Shown here one piece after another: positions 45,584-53,323 of a stretch of DNA of 64,000 nt. The stretch comes from Streptomyces smyrnaeus. GTDB taxonomy: Bacteria; Actinomycetota; Actinomycetes; Streptomycetales; Streptomycetaceae. The notes beneath the pieces are model-generated. The model saw nothing but the letters and a program-made list of their open reading frames with translations, was not told where the DNA came from and did no database searches. Within the stretch, counting starts at the first letter, position 1. Each line of letters starts with the position of its first letter. The stretch covers positions 434,001 to 498,000 of the forward strand of contig NZ_JAFFZM010000002.1 in assembly GCF_017676345.1 (NCBI RefSeq). The letters run 5' to 3'. A program made the position numbers and the translations under genes.

Positions 45584-46039
45584 TCAGAGGTCGAACTCGT
45601 GGGGCGGCAACCCGAGCGCGTAGCACGCTTCGCGGACGACGGCCTGTTCGTCCTTGTCGAAGTCGCCGTCGGCGCCGCCGATGACGATGCCGATCTGGAT
45701 GACGGCGCGCGCCTCGGCAGCCTTCTTCTTGGCCTTGCCGACCTCCTGCATCACACTGACCTTGCCGAAGTCGAAGTCGGCGGTCAGCTTGTCGCAGTTG
45801 GCCTCGAATCGGGCCTGCAGGTCCTCGGCGGGGAAGTTCTGCAGTACCTCGTTGGTCGCGATGAGCTGGGCGACCTTGCGCCTCTCGTCCGGGTCGATGC
45901 TGCCGTCGGCTGCGGCGACCAGGGCGCACATCGCCATGCTCGCGTCCCGGAAAGCTCCGCTCTTGAGGTCGTTCTTCTTCGCCTCCAGCTGGCTCTGCAT
46001 CGTCTGCGCCGATTCCTTGATGCGGTCCCAGAGGGCCAT
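45584..46039 (-). CDS. terB: TerB-family tellurite-resistance/stress protein
   Basis: About 151 residues. Acidic repeats with TerB metal patterns: AAADGSIDPDERRKVAQLIA and GGADGDFDKDEQAVVREACY, two related helical halves around Asp-x-Asp-Gly-like loops. Starts MALWDRIKESAQTMQSQL. TerB-type proteins bind metal ions and take part in membrane-associated stress complexes with TerD-type proteins. Operator B lies 59 bases upstream. Confidence 0.92.
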   Translation of the reverse strand: MALWDRIKESAQTMQSQLEAKKNDLKSGAFRDASMAMCALVAAADGSIDPDERRKVAQLIATNEVLQNFPAEDLQARFEANCDKLTADFDFGKVSVMQEVGKAKKKAAEARAVIQIGIVIGGADGDFDKDEQAVVREACYALGLPPHEFDL

Positions 46040-46097
46040 ACGAACTCCGTTCTCCCTTGTCGGCCCCGGTCGCCTACCGGCACCGGGGAAGGGAACT

Positions 46098-46110
46098 CTA
46101 CAGGCTGTAG
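46098..46110. promoter_or_regulatory. BlaI-type operator B
   Basis: CTACAGGCTGTAG, in a wider near-dyad AACTCTACAGGCTGTAGAAG. The spacer is 3 bases against 4 in the other copies. Upstream of terB. Confidence 0.7.
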
Positions 46111-46140
46111 AAGTTACCAGACCGGGTTCGCGTTCTTCTT

Positions 46141-46176
46141 CCGAGGCATCCGAGGCATCCGAGGCATCCGAGGCAT
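46141..46176. repeat. Tandem 9-bp repeat (four units)
   Basis: Four contiguous copies of CCGAGGCAT between the terB promoter and the spo0M stop. It is too short for a CRISPR and non-coding; probably slippage-prone. Confidence 0.8.
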
Positions 46177-46230
46177 CGAGGGCCGGGGGGCGCCCTCCCG
46201 TGCAAGGGGTGCCCCGAGCCCCGCCGGTGC

Positions 46231-47229
46231 TCAGTCCTCTTCTTCCTCCTCGTCATCGTCGTCGAAGACCTCGTCGATGACCTCGGCGGCGACAAATCCC
46301 CCGGCCACGCCGACGGCGACACCGGCCGCCGCGCCGGCGACGACAGCACCGGTGCTCGGACCCGAGCGGTGGTGGCTGCCATGGGAGTCGTCGTGGTGGT
46401 GGAATCCATGGCCCTGGTGGGGCGGGTACGGGCCGGCGTGGTCTGCGGCGTAGCTGCCATGGTGCTCGACCACCCGCCGTACCCAGGAGTCGACTTCGGT
46501 GTTCCAGTCGAGGTGCTCGACGCCCTCGTGGCTGACGGTGAAGCGGTTGACGGCGTCGTGTCCCACGGAGAAGAGGCCGCCGCGCTTGTCGGCCTCAAGG
46601 ACGACCTCCATGCCGCCCGGGGTGGCGAGGAAGGTCACTTCCACCTCGTTGACGGCGGGTGCGTACTGCGGGGCCGGGGAGAGTTCGATCTCCTGGTAGA
46701 AGGGCAGCGTCTGTCCTGTGCCGTGGATGTGGCCGAGCTCCAGGTCCGCGGACTTGAAGCCGAATCCGAGCTGCCCCAGGGCTTCCAGTACGGCTTCCTG
46801 CGCGGGAAGCGGTGTCACGCGCAGGGGATCGAGATCGCCCTTGTCCTTGGCTCCCGCCACGGCCAGCTCCGTACGGACGCCGAGAATCACGCCGAGGGGC
46901 TGGCCGTGCAGCTCCGTGATCGGTGTCTCCCACGGGACGGTGACCGTGAACGGCACGTTGCGGCGCTCCCCTTCGGTGAGGCGGAACCCGCCGCCGACGG
47001 TGAGGCGGTCGAAGGCGATCACGCCCTCGTGCTCCTCGCCACCGTGTTCCGCCTCTACCCGGGCGACGAGTTCGAGAGTGATCTGCTCGATCTCGCAGTC
47101 GGCGGAGCCCCCTTCGAGGTGCACCTGGCCGGAGAGCGGGCCGCCCGGCCGTACCGGTCCGTCGTCCAGGACCGTGTCCACCGAGGGGCCGCCCACCCCG
47201 AGAGCCCCGAGAAGCCGTTTGAACACCAT
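46231..47229 (-). CDS. spo0M: Spo0M-family sporulation-control protein
   Basis: About 332 residues from ATG 47229. The start MVFKRLLGALGVGGPSVDTV is typical; arrestin-like beta-sandwich halves follow (GGPLSGQVHLEGGSADCEIE, NVPFTVTVPWETPI, GVILGVRTELAVAGAKDKGD). The C-terminus adds a His-rich stretch (GHGFHHHDDSHGSHH), a hydrophobic Gly/Ala/Val helix and an acidic end. Spo0M proteins influence sporulation and cell-shape control in bacilli; in Streptomyces their role is little known. Operator C lies 103 bases upstream, shared with tatA. Confidence 0.9.
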   Translation of the reverse strand: MVFKRLLGALGVGGPSVDTVLDDGPVRPGGPLSGQVHLEGGSADCEIEQITLELVARVEAEHGGEEHEGVIAFDRLTVGGGFRLTEGERRNVPFTVTVPWETPITELHGQPLGVILGVRTELAVAGAKDKGDLDPLRVTPLPAQEAVLEALGQLGFGFKSADLELGHIHGTGQTLPFYQEIELSPAPQYAPAVNEVEVTFLATPGGMEVVLEADKRGGLFSVGHDAVNRFTVSHEGVEHLDWNTEVDSWVRRVVEHHGSYAADHAGPYPPHQGHGFHHHDDSHGSHHRSGPSTGAVVAGAAAGVAVGVAGGFVAAEVIDEVFDDDDEEEEED

Positions 47230-47331
47230 CGCGGGCGTTCTCCTTCGTATGCCGTGCCAGCGCTTGTGTGCGTGCAGTCCCGCCCCTGTCACGAGGCGTA
47301 CTTGCCGCGGGCCCTACGCTACGCCAGGCTT

Positions 47332-47345
47332 CTACAGCGGTGTAG
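47332..47345. promoter_or_regulatory. BlaI-type operator C
   Basis: CTACAGCGGTGTAG, in the divergent gap between spo0M (left) and the TatA-like gene (right), 59 bases before the latter's ATG. Confidence 0.7.
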
Positions 47346-47403
47346 TTTTCAAGTCGCCACCGCTGTCGACGTTTTGTGTCGCCCGGCCCAGGGAGTGGAT
47401 CGC

Positions 47404-47649
47404 ATGTTCGGGTTGAGTGAACTGGCCCTGCTGCTCATCGTCGTTCTGGTGGTGGTCGGGGCGAAGAAGCTGCCGGAACTCGCCCGCTCGGCGGGCAAGG
47501 CGGCACGCATCCTCAAGAGCGAGAAGAAGGCGTTGAAGGACGACACACGGCAGCACGACGCGGCTGGAGACCGGGAGCGGCACGGGGCCGCACGCGTCGT
47601 CCCCGGCGAGGCCGTCGAGCGTGACACGACCCCGCACGAGCGGCCCTGA
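47404..47649 (+). CDS. TatA/E-type twin-arginine translocase protein
   Basis: About 81 residues. One N-terminal helix (ELALLLIVVLVVVGAKKLPE), a short hinge and an amphipathic helix (LARSAGKAARILKSEKKALK), then a polar charged tail: the exact TatA pattern including the FG-type start (MFGLSELA). GGGAG precedes the ATG. It is a likely accessory TatA copy. It is divergent from spo0M and shares operator C, so it may help export proteins during envelope stress. Confidence 0.88.
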   Translation: MFGLSELALLLIVVLVVVGAKKLPELARSAGKAARILKSEKKALKDDTRQHDAAGDRERHGAARVVPGEAVERDTTPHERP

Positions 47650-47686
47650 CACCCGACCCTCAACGTGTCCGGAAGAACTCGGCTGC

Positions 47687-48100
47687 TCAGGAGGCCGCGG
47701 GGTGCGGAAGACGGGCGAGCAGATCATCGAGGCCGACCATTCCGGTGAGCCGGCCGGGCACGTCCCGTACGAGGGCCAACGACGCACGCTTGTGCCGTAG
47801 TCGCTCGACGGCGTCGGCGACCGTGTCGCCTCCGGAGAGCTCAGGAACGGGCCCGGCCGGGTCGCGTGCCAGGTGCGGACGATCGCCCGCCCGAGCGACC
47901 AGGGCGCCACGAGCGTGGAGGGAGCCCGGAACGGTCTCGCCGTCGCGGACGAGCAACGTGTGCGGTCGCTGTCGGCAGCTGCTCGCAGAATGTCCTCCAA
48001 TCCCGCGTCGGCTGGTACGGAAGCGAGGCGTGCGGCGGGAACCTGGAGCCCCGCGACCGGGCTCTGCGGCTCGGTCAGTGACCGGGTGATCAGCCCGGAA
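47687..48100 (-). pseudogene. Decayed CBS-domain (CorC/HlyC-type) protein
   Basis: The minus strand gives VPAARLASVPADAGLEDILR (to about 47960) and then, in another frame, LVRDGETVPGSLHARGALVA followed by GGDTVADAVERLRHKRASLA and LTGMVGLDDLLARL with a stop at 47687. This is the two-CBS C-terminal unit of a hemolysin/CorC-type membrane protein, split by a frameshift and lacking the CNNM membrane part. The bases 48101-48196 have nothing further. Confidence 0.6.
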
Positions 48101-48196
48101 CTCGAAACGACCGTGTCGGACACCGGGTTCCCAGGCGGCTCAAACGCGGGGCCGGCCGCGACTCACCAGCCCTGTGACGCCACAGCGATGTGGACG

Positions 48197-48778
48197 TCAC
48201 AGGTGACGGGCGATGGCGGGCAGCAGGTCCTGGAAGGTGCGTCCTTGTGCCGGCTCGCCGATGGCGGCCATCTGCCACCCTTCGCCCGACCGATGGACCT
48301 TCGCCATGATCTGCGCCGTGTGCGGCCCGCCTCCGGTGAGGGTGTAGCGCGCGAGCTCCTGGCCGGAGTCCTCGTCGATGAGGCGGCAGTAGGCGTTCTG
48401 CACTTCCTCGAAGGTCTGACCGGTGAAGGAGTTCACCGTGAAGATGATCTGGTCCACCCGGGACGGGACACGTTCGAGTGCCACACCGATGGACTCGTCA
48501 TCGCCCACGCCGGTGCCGCCGACGAGGTTGTCACCACTGTGCCGGACCGAGCCGTCGTCGCTGACCAGATGCTGGAAGAACACGACGTCGACCGGCTCAC
48601 CGGCCGCGAACAGTACGGCAGAGGCGTCGAGATCGATCTCGCGGGCCCCGGCGAGCTTGGCAAGGAATCCCTTGCGCGGTGCGGCCTGCCAGCCCAGCCC
48701 CATTCGAACGTTGGCGAGCGAGCCGCCGCCGGACTTGGTCAGGCTGATCTGCTGGCCTTTGGACAGGTTCACGGACAT
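48197..48778 (-). CDS. terD: TerD-family stress protein 1
   Basis: About 193 residues. The start is MSVNLSKGQQISLTKSGGGS. The calcium-binding signature is EIDLDASAVLF (TerD DLDAS) and DDGSVRHSGDNLVGGTGVGDDE; NSFTGQTFEEVQNAYCRLID is the second conserved block. TerD-type proteins bind Ca2+ and act in tellurite resistance and general stress in Streptomyces. It lies 99 bases downstream of the second terD copy, same strand. Confidence 0.93.
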   Translation of the reverse strand: MSVNLSKGQQISLTKSGGGSLANVRMGLGWQAAPRKGFLAKLAGAREIDLDASAVLFAAGEPVDVVFFQHLVSDDGSVRHSGDNLVGGTGVGDDESIGVALERVPSRVDQIIFTVNSFTGQTFEEVQNAYCRLIDEDSGQELARYTLTGGGPHTAQIMAKVHRSGEGWQMAAIGEPAQGRTFQDLLPAIARHL

Positions 48779-48877
48779 CTCAGGGTCCTCGGTTCGAGTC
48801 GCAGTGGGTCACGGATCAAGGGAGCGCCCCGCGCCACAACCGCCGCCGCGGGGCAGCAGCGGTCCCGTGCGGCGGTA

Positions 48878-49453
48878 TCAGACGTTGACGCCGAAGTCGG
48901 CCGCGATCCCGGCCAGTCCGGACGCGTAGCCCTGGCCGACGGCGCGGAATTTCCACTCGGCGCCGTGCCGGTACAGCTCGCCGAAGACCATCGCCGTCTC
49001 CGTCGCGGCGTCCTCGGTCAGGTCGTAGCGGGCGATCTCCTGGTTGTCCGCCTGGTTGACGACCCGGATGAAGGCGTTGCGCACCTGCCCGAAGTTCTGC
49101 GAGCGCGCCTCGGCGTCGTGGATGGAGACGGGGAAGACGATCTTGGCGATCTCGGCGGGAACGGCAGCCAGGTTCACCTTGATGGCTTCGTCGTCACCCT
49201 CCCCCTCGCCGGTGAGGTTGTCACCGGTGTGCTCGACGGAACCGTCCGGGCTCTTGAGGTTGTTGTAGAAGACGAAGTGCTGGTCGGAGACGACCTTGCC
49301 CGCCTCGTCGCACAGCAGGGCCGAGGCGTCGAGGTCGTAGTCGGTGCCGGTGGTGCTCCGCACGTCCCAGCCCAGACCGACCAGAACCGCGCTCAGTCCA
49401 GGTGCCTCCTTGCTGAGCGAGACGTTCCCACCCTTGGCCAGGGAAACTCCCAC
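48878..49453 (-). CDS. terD: TerD-family stress protein 2
   Basis: GTG 49453 is chosen: GGAG is 6 bases ahead and the protein then starts [20 protein letters not shown] like family members; ATG 49465 would add four residues. About 191 residues. Signatures: [14 protein letters not shown] and [20 protein letters not shown], then [20 protein letters not shown]. Upstream copy of the terD pair; operator D lies about 65 bases before it. Confidence 0.93.
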   Translation of the reverse strand: MGVSLAKGGNVSLSKEAPGLSAVLVGLGWDVRSTTGTDYDLDASALLCDEAGKVVSDQHFVFYNNLKSPDGSVEHTGDNLTGEGEGDDEAIKVNLAAVPAEIAKIVFPVSIHDAEARSQNFGQVRNAFIRVVNQADNQEIARYDLTEDAATETAMVFGELYRHGAEWKFRAVGQGYASGLAGIAADFGVNV

Positions 49454-49517
49454 GTTCTTCTCCATTCCGTGCCGATGGCGGATCCGGCGGCCTCGGCTTG
49501 AGGCCCCGACGAAAAAA

Positions 49518-49531
49518 CTACAGCACTGTAG
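49518..49531. promoter_or_regulatory. BlaI-type operator D
   Basis: CTACAGCACTGTAG, upstream of the terD pair. Fourth copy of the CTACA-N3/4-TGTAG dyad in 6.6 kb. Confidence 0.7.
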
Positions 49532-49620
49532 AAAGAGATGTCGGGGCGATCGGGCAACCACGTTCCGACGAGCGAGGGGCACTTCAGCCGTCGGCATGCT
49601 GTGGACGGCGAGCGAACTGC

Positions 49621-50787
49621 TCAGCGCCCCGAGCGGTCCCGCTTCGGCCGCCTGCCGTGACCCGCTCCTCCTGCCTGTCGGCCGTCCCGGAAGAACCAGG
49701 GCATGTCCGGTTCCATCAGGGGCCGGAACAGCTTGCGTACAGGAGGCGTGCACAGGAGCGTCATCGTCGCTGCGACGAGCACCGTCAGGGCGACACGGCT
49801 CGCCGGGTGGCCGACCCAGTCCAGGCTGTACCAGTCCAGCTCGCGGGAGAGCTTGATCGGATACACATGCAGCAGGTAGGCGCACAGCGTGCCCGCGCCC
49901 AGGGTGGTGAACCACATGTGCCGACGGGGAACCCAGGCCAGGAAGCACACGGTCAGCACCAGACCGCAGCCGAAGACGGCCAGCACCATCGTCGCGTCGA
50001 CCCAGGCAGGAACCCCCATCTCCGCTGCGGACTTCTCCCGCAGGAACCAGTCGGAAGACATCCGGGGCACCGCCCAGTAGGCCAACAGCAGGGCGCAGGC
50101 CGTCACCGGCACCGCGAGCCGGCGGGCCGCACGACGCTGTACGAGTTCGAAGTGCTCCGGCCGCAGTTGCAGCCCCAGGACGAAGAAGGGCAGGAACTGG
50201 GCGATGCGCATCAGGTCCAGGTCGTTGCCGATGCTCGGCGTGACACTCGCACCCACGGCGATCGCCAGGGCCACAGGCAGCGGCCGGCGCAGGTTCTTCC
50301 ACACCGGCGTGGTCAGTCGCCACACGAACAGGGCGACGAGGAACCAGAGCGCGAACCCCGGCTCCTGGTAGTGGAACTCCCGCTGCGGGTCGTCGAGCCA
50401 CCGCATGAACAGCGTGTAGACCGTCTGAAATGCCAGATACGGCACAAGGACGCCCGTCACGAGCCGCTTGATCTGGCGTGGGGTGCCCTCGTAACTCCGG
50501 GACAGATAGCCGGAGATGATGATGAAGGCCGGCATGTGGAAGGCGTAGAGCGTGGCGTACAGGGCGCTGACGGTGCGGCTGTCGCCCTGCATGGGCGCCC
50601 ATAGATGCCCGACCCCGACCAGCACGATGGTGAGGTACTTCGCGTTGTCGAGGAACGGATCGCGGCGAGCGGGCGGCCGACCGGCCTTCGCAGGTGCAGG
50701 TGGCGCTGACGGTCTCGCCGCCGGTGGTGCGGGTGATGCCCGGCGGGCGGAGGGCAGCGGCGCTCGCGTATAACCAGCCTGCAACAT
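49621..50787 (-). CDS. Acyltransferase-3-type membrane protein
   Basis: About 388 residues from ATG 50787; other starts upstream are in frame but are not needed. A Pro/Ala-rich cytosolic N-terminus is followed by about ten helices. Family patterns: [36 protein letters not shown] and [17 protein letters not shown]. Acyltransferase-3 proteins transfer acyl groups onto sugars or polymers at the membrane. It has no clear neighbour in function. The stop region overlaps nothing. Confidence 0.85.
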   Translation of the reverse strand: MLQAGYTRAPLPSARRASPAPPAARPSAPPAPAKAGRPPARRDPFLDNAKYLTIVLVGVGHLWAPMQGDSRTVSALYATLYAFHMPAFIIISGYLSRSYEGTPRQIKRLVTGVLVPYLAFQTVYTLFMRWLDDPQREFHYQEPGFALWFLVALFVWRLTTPVWKNLRRPLPVALAIAVGASVTPSIGNDLDLMRIAQFLPFFVLGLQLRPEHFELVQRRAARRLAVPVTACALLLAYWAVPRMSSDWFLREKSAAEMGVPAWVDATMVLAVFGCGLVLTVCFLAWVPRRHMWFTTLGAGTLCAYLLHVYPIKLSRELDWYSLDWVGHPASRVALTVLVAATMTLLCTPPVRKLFRPLMEPDMPWFFRDGRQAGGAGHGRRPKRDRSGR

Positions 50788-51030
50788 TAAGAGCACGATA
50801 GCGGTCACCGCTGTGTAGGAACATGTTCGAGCGGGCAGCGGGTGAGGTTCGGCTGATATGCCCGTGTCTTCGCGCTTCCGCCCGGCTGCCACCGCGGTCG
50901 CTCCACCGGAGCCGGTCCGATCCTCTGTGCCGCGGCCTCCGCCCCAGCGACAGGGGAGACCAGCCAACGACAAGGGACCCGAGCAGCCGTGGCGGGTGAG
51001 GGCCGCGAACGGTGCCGTACGTTGGTGAAC

Positions 51031-51050
51031 GCAACCAGAACTGCAACCAC
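51031..51050 (+). repeat. 20-bp direct repeat, copy 2
   Basis: GCAACCAGAACTGCAACCAC, identical to 30766-30785 in the same orientation, 20,265 bases further on. It stands just before the RICIN remnant. Confidence 0.7.
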
Positions 51051-51159
51051 GGTGCGGCATGGTTCGGCCTGGCCAGATGCCTTGGAAGGCGATCAAGAAT
51101 CGTTCGGTCTCGGCGCCGATGTTTTGGTTGTGCCGGATTCCGGCTGCGAGGGCGAGGAG

Positions 51160-51470
51160 GCGTTGGCCCGGTCACCATCTTCGACGTCAAGACCGCGAAG
51201 GGCGTGGACCTCCCCGGCGAGGGGAAGCGGAACGATACCGTCCACCAGGCGCCCTGCGACTCCACGAAGGACGACAACCAGCGCTGGCTGCTGGACCGTA
51301 CAGAGAAGGGCGGCGGGCCGGGCGGCTTGGGCCTCTACCTGATCCGCAACCTCATGAGCGGAAACCTCTGCCTCAACGCGCAGGCCGACGGCAAGGACCC
51401 GCACGCCGTGCTGACGATCATCGGCTGTGACGACGAGAACGACCACCAGGGGCGTTTCCGGAAGGCATGA
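51160..51470 (+). pseudogene. C-terminal RICIN-type lectin fragment
   Basis: The frame gives [20 protein letters not shown], then [18 protein letters not shown] and YLIRNLMSGNLCLNAQADGK with GCDDENDHQGRFRKA, a ricin-B/beta-trefoil pattern (QxW in NQRW). The N-terminal part is missing and replaced by sequence that includes the 20-bp repeat, so the junction is probably a recombination scar. Confidence 0.6.
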
Positions 51471-51538
51471 ACCCGCGTCACCACCGGCGCCGGCCGCGCG
51501 GAGCAGCCGACGCCCGCCCTGACGAACCGGACGGCCGC

Positions 51539-51970
51539 TCAGGCACCGACGGCCACGAAGGGCGACTCCATCTGCGGGACCTCCTTCGGCCGGTGGTTGC
51601 CTGGCTTGCATCCGGCGAAGGGCCCCATGGGGTCGCGCAGGGTGGCCATCACGGGGCCCAGGAAGTCGCGGTGCCACGCGGCCGGGCCCGTCATGTCCTG
51701 CGCCGGGTTGGAAAGTTCCGCCCAGGCCAGCCACAGGCCGTGGAGTTGTGCGACCGCCTCCGGGTGCTCCCACCAGCGCGAGCACCAGAGCGCTGTGGAG
51801 GTGATCTCCCTGCCGTAGACGGGCAGCAGCACGTTGTGCGTCCACTCCACCAACTGGAAGAGTGCGTCCTCGTAGTCGTGCCCGCCCAGATAGAGGATGA
51901 ACTCGGGCCGGGGGGCGGGCGGTGCGCCCTCTTCCGTACCGGAGTTCTCCTCGGGCTCGGGATCGATCAT
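51539..51970 (-). CDS. DUF4913-domain protein
   Basis: About 143 residues from ATG 51970, with AGGAG ahead; ATG 51997 is the alternative. Pattern LVEWTHNVLLPVYGREITST, ALWCSRWWEHPEAVAQLHGL and FLGPVMATLRDPMGPFAGCK is that of DUF4913, common in Streptomyces plasmids and integrative conjugative elements. Function unknown. It supports a mobile-element origin for this part of the island. Divergent from the next gene. Confidence 0.75.
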   Translation of the reverse strand: MIDPEPEENSGTEEGAPPAPRPEFILYLGGHDYEDALFQLVEWTHNVLLPVYGREITSTALWCSRWWEHPEAVAQLHGLWLAWAELSNPAQDMTGPAAWHRDFLGPVMATLRDPMGPFAGCKPGNHRPKEVPQMESPFVAVGA

Positions 51971-52178
51971 CGTCTGTTCTCCTGCCGCTGTCGTCATGGA
52001 AGTCCCCACGCCACCACCACGTGCGCGCGGGGGGCTCGGTTCACTATCGGCCCCGCCCCCGGGCAGGGACACCGGGACACAGGGCCGCCACGCAGCCCTG
52101 TTCGGGCCCTCCGCCGGTCACACCGCTCAGCCGCCGCCGTACCGCTGTCCACGCCGCACCCGACCGAAGGACGCGACC

Positions 52179-53225
52179 ATGTCCGAACCCACCGACCAGC
52201 TCGACCCCTACGAGCTGGCCCATGAGCTCGCCGTGGCCGACCAGCTCGCGGCCCGGCAGATCAGCGCCGACCGCGACGGGGCGCGCGCTATGGCCGCGCG
52301 GGACCAGGCGGCGGCCGGACGGCAGGGCCGCCCCGCCCCGCCGCGGGCCAGTACCGAACGCCGGCGCAGCGGCGCCGTGAGCCGGATGGTCCGCGCCGTG
52401 CGCAAGCTGCGGGTCATGCTGCGCGGCGCCGACGGCGAGGAGCACCGTCCCGGGCCGCCCGAGCAGGGTCACGAGCAGCAGCCGGGCCAGCACCTCGGGC
52501 AGCAGTGCGACCCGCGCTACGAACAGCAGGCGGCCCAGCAGCGGTACGCGCAACGGGCTGCGCACCAGCCCGACCAGCGGTCCGCATTCGAGCGGTACCA
52601 GCAACTCGGCGCGTTCGAGAAGCAACTGGTCGAGGTGGCCGCGCTTCAGATGATCACCCAGAACCCGCAGTACGCCGCGGCGTACGACCGCGGGGAGCTG
52701 CCCGTGATGGGGGCGATCGCGGGCGAGGCCCAGGCCCGGTATCTGAAGGCGGTCGAGGAGGCGGGGCGGCGCGCCGCCCCGGCGCAGGGCGCGCAGTCGG
52801 GCCTGGGACGGGAGACCGACCCCACCCTGTTCCGGGATGCCGCACCCGTACAGGCACGTAACGCCGCACCTGCTCAGGCCCCAGGCGCCGCGCCCGTCCA
52901 GGGCCAGGAGGCCCGGAGCGCCGAAGCGTCGTCGGAGCGCTTCCGGCGACCTGCCCTGGCCGTCCGTACCGACGAGGCGACGTTGAAGCGCGGCTCGGAG
53001 AGCGAGCCGAACGCGCGCCGCACCTCGTTGGCGAGCACGGACGCGCTCGTGGCCGGCCGACCCGGCACGCCGGGTTTCGACCAGAACGCCGTCTCGGCCG
53101 CCGCACGGGAGTCACGCGCGGCAGGACCGACGCCCAACGGCAACCCCCCACGCAGCCGGCCCCCGAAGCGGCACTGGGAGGCGGCGGCCTCGCAGAAGCA
53201 GACCCGGTCCACAGGGATGAAGTGA
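52179..53225 (+). CDS. Hypothetical Gln/Ala-rich protein
   Basis: About 348 residues; GAAGG lies before the ATG. A charged N-terminus (TDQLDPYELAHELAVADQLA), a middle Gln/Arg-rich stretch (PEQGHEQQPGQHLGQQCDPR) and a globular piece (LVEVAALQMITQNPQYAAAY). The C-terminus is Ala/Pro/Arg-rich with repeated AAPVQA-type words. No family recognised. With DUF4913 and the next gene it resembles an ICE/plasmid accessory module. Confidence 0.6.
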   Translation: MSEPTDQLDPYELAHELAVADQLAARQISADRDGARAMAARDQAAAGRQGRPAPPRASTERRRSGAVSRMVRAVRKLRVMLRGADGEEHRPGPPEQGHEQQPGQHLGQQCDPRYEQQAAQQRYAQRAAHQPDQRSAFERYQQLGAFEKQLVEVAALQMITQNPQYAAAYDRGELPVMGAIAGEAQARYLKAVEEAGRRAAPAQGAQSGLGRETDPTLFRDAAPVQARNAAPAQAPGAAPVQGQEARSAEASSERFRRPALAVRTDEATLKRGSESEPNARRTSLASTDALVAGRPGTPGFDQNAVSAAARESRAAGPTPNGNPPRSRPPKRHWEAAASQKQTRSTGMK

Positions 53226-53323
53226 CAGCGTGCCGGCTCCGGCACCGGGCAGCACCGTGAACCACCGGGGCCCAACCCCCGTAGTAAGGAGGTGAACCTC
53301 ATACAGAGGACGGAGAGCACACC

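Noticed and set aside
46141..46176. Short tandem repeat as CRISPR
   Set aside because: Units of 9 bases without spacers; simple slippage repeat.
50800..50825. A fifth BlaI-type operator before the acyltransferase gene
   Set aside because: Only one half (CTACA on the minus strand) is present; the TGTAG partner is missing.
48878..51277. A 799-codon minus-strand frame joining terD and upstream sequence
   Set aside because: The terD product starts at 49453 with its own ribosome site; the upstream part is antisense or in another frame to the acyltransferase gene.
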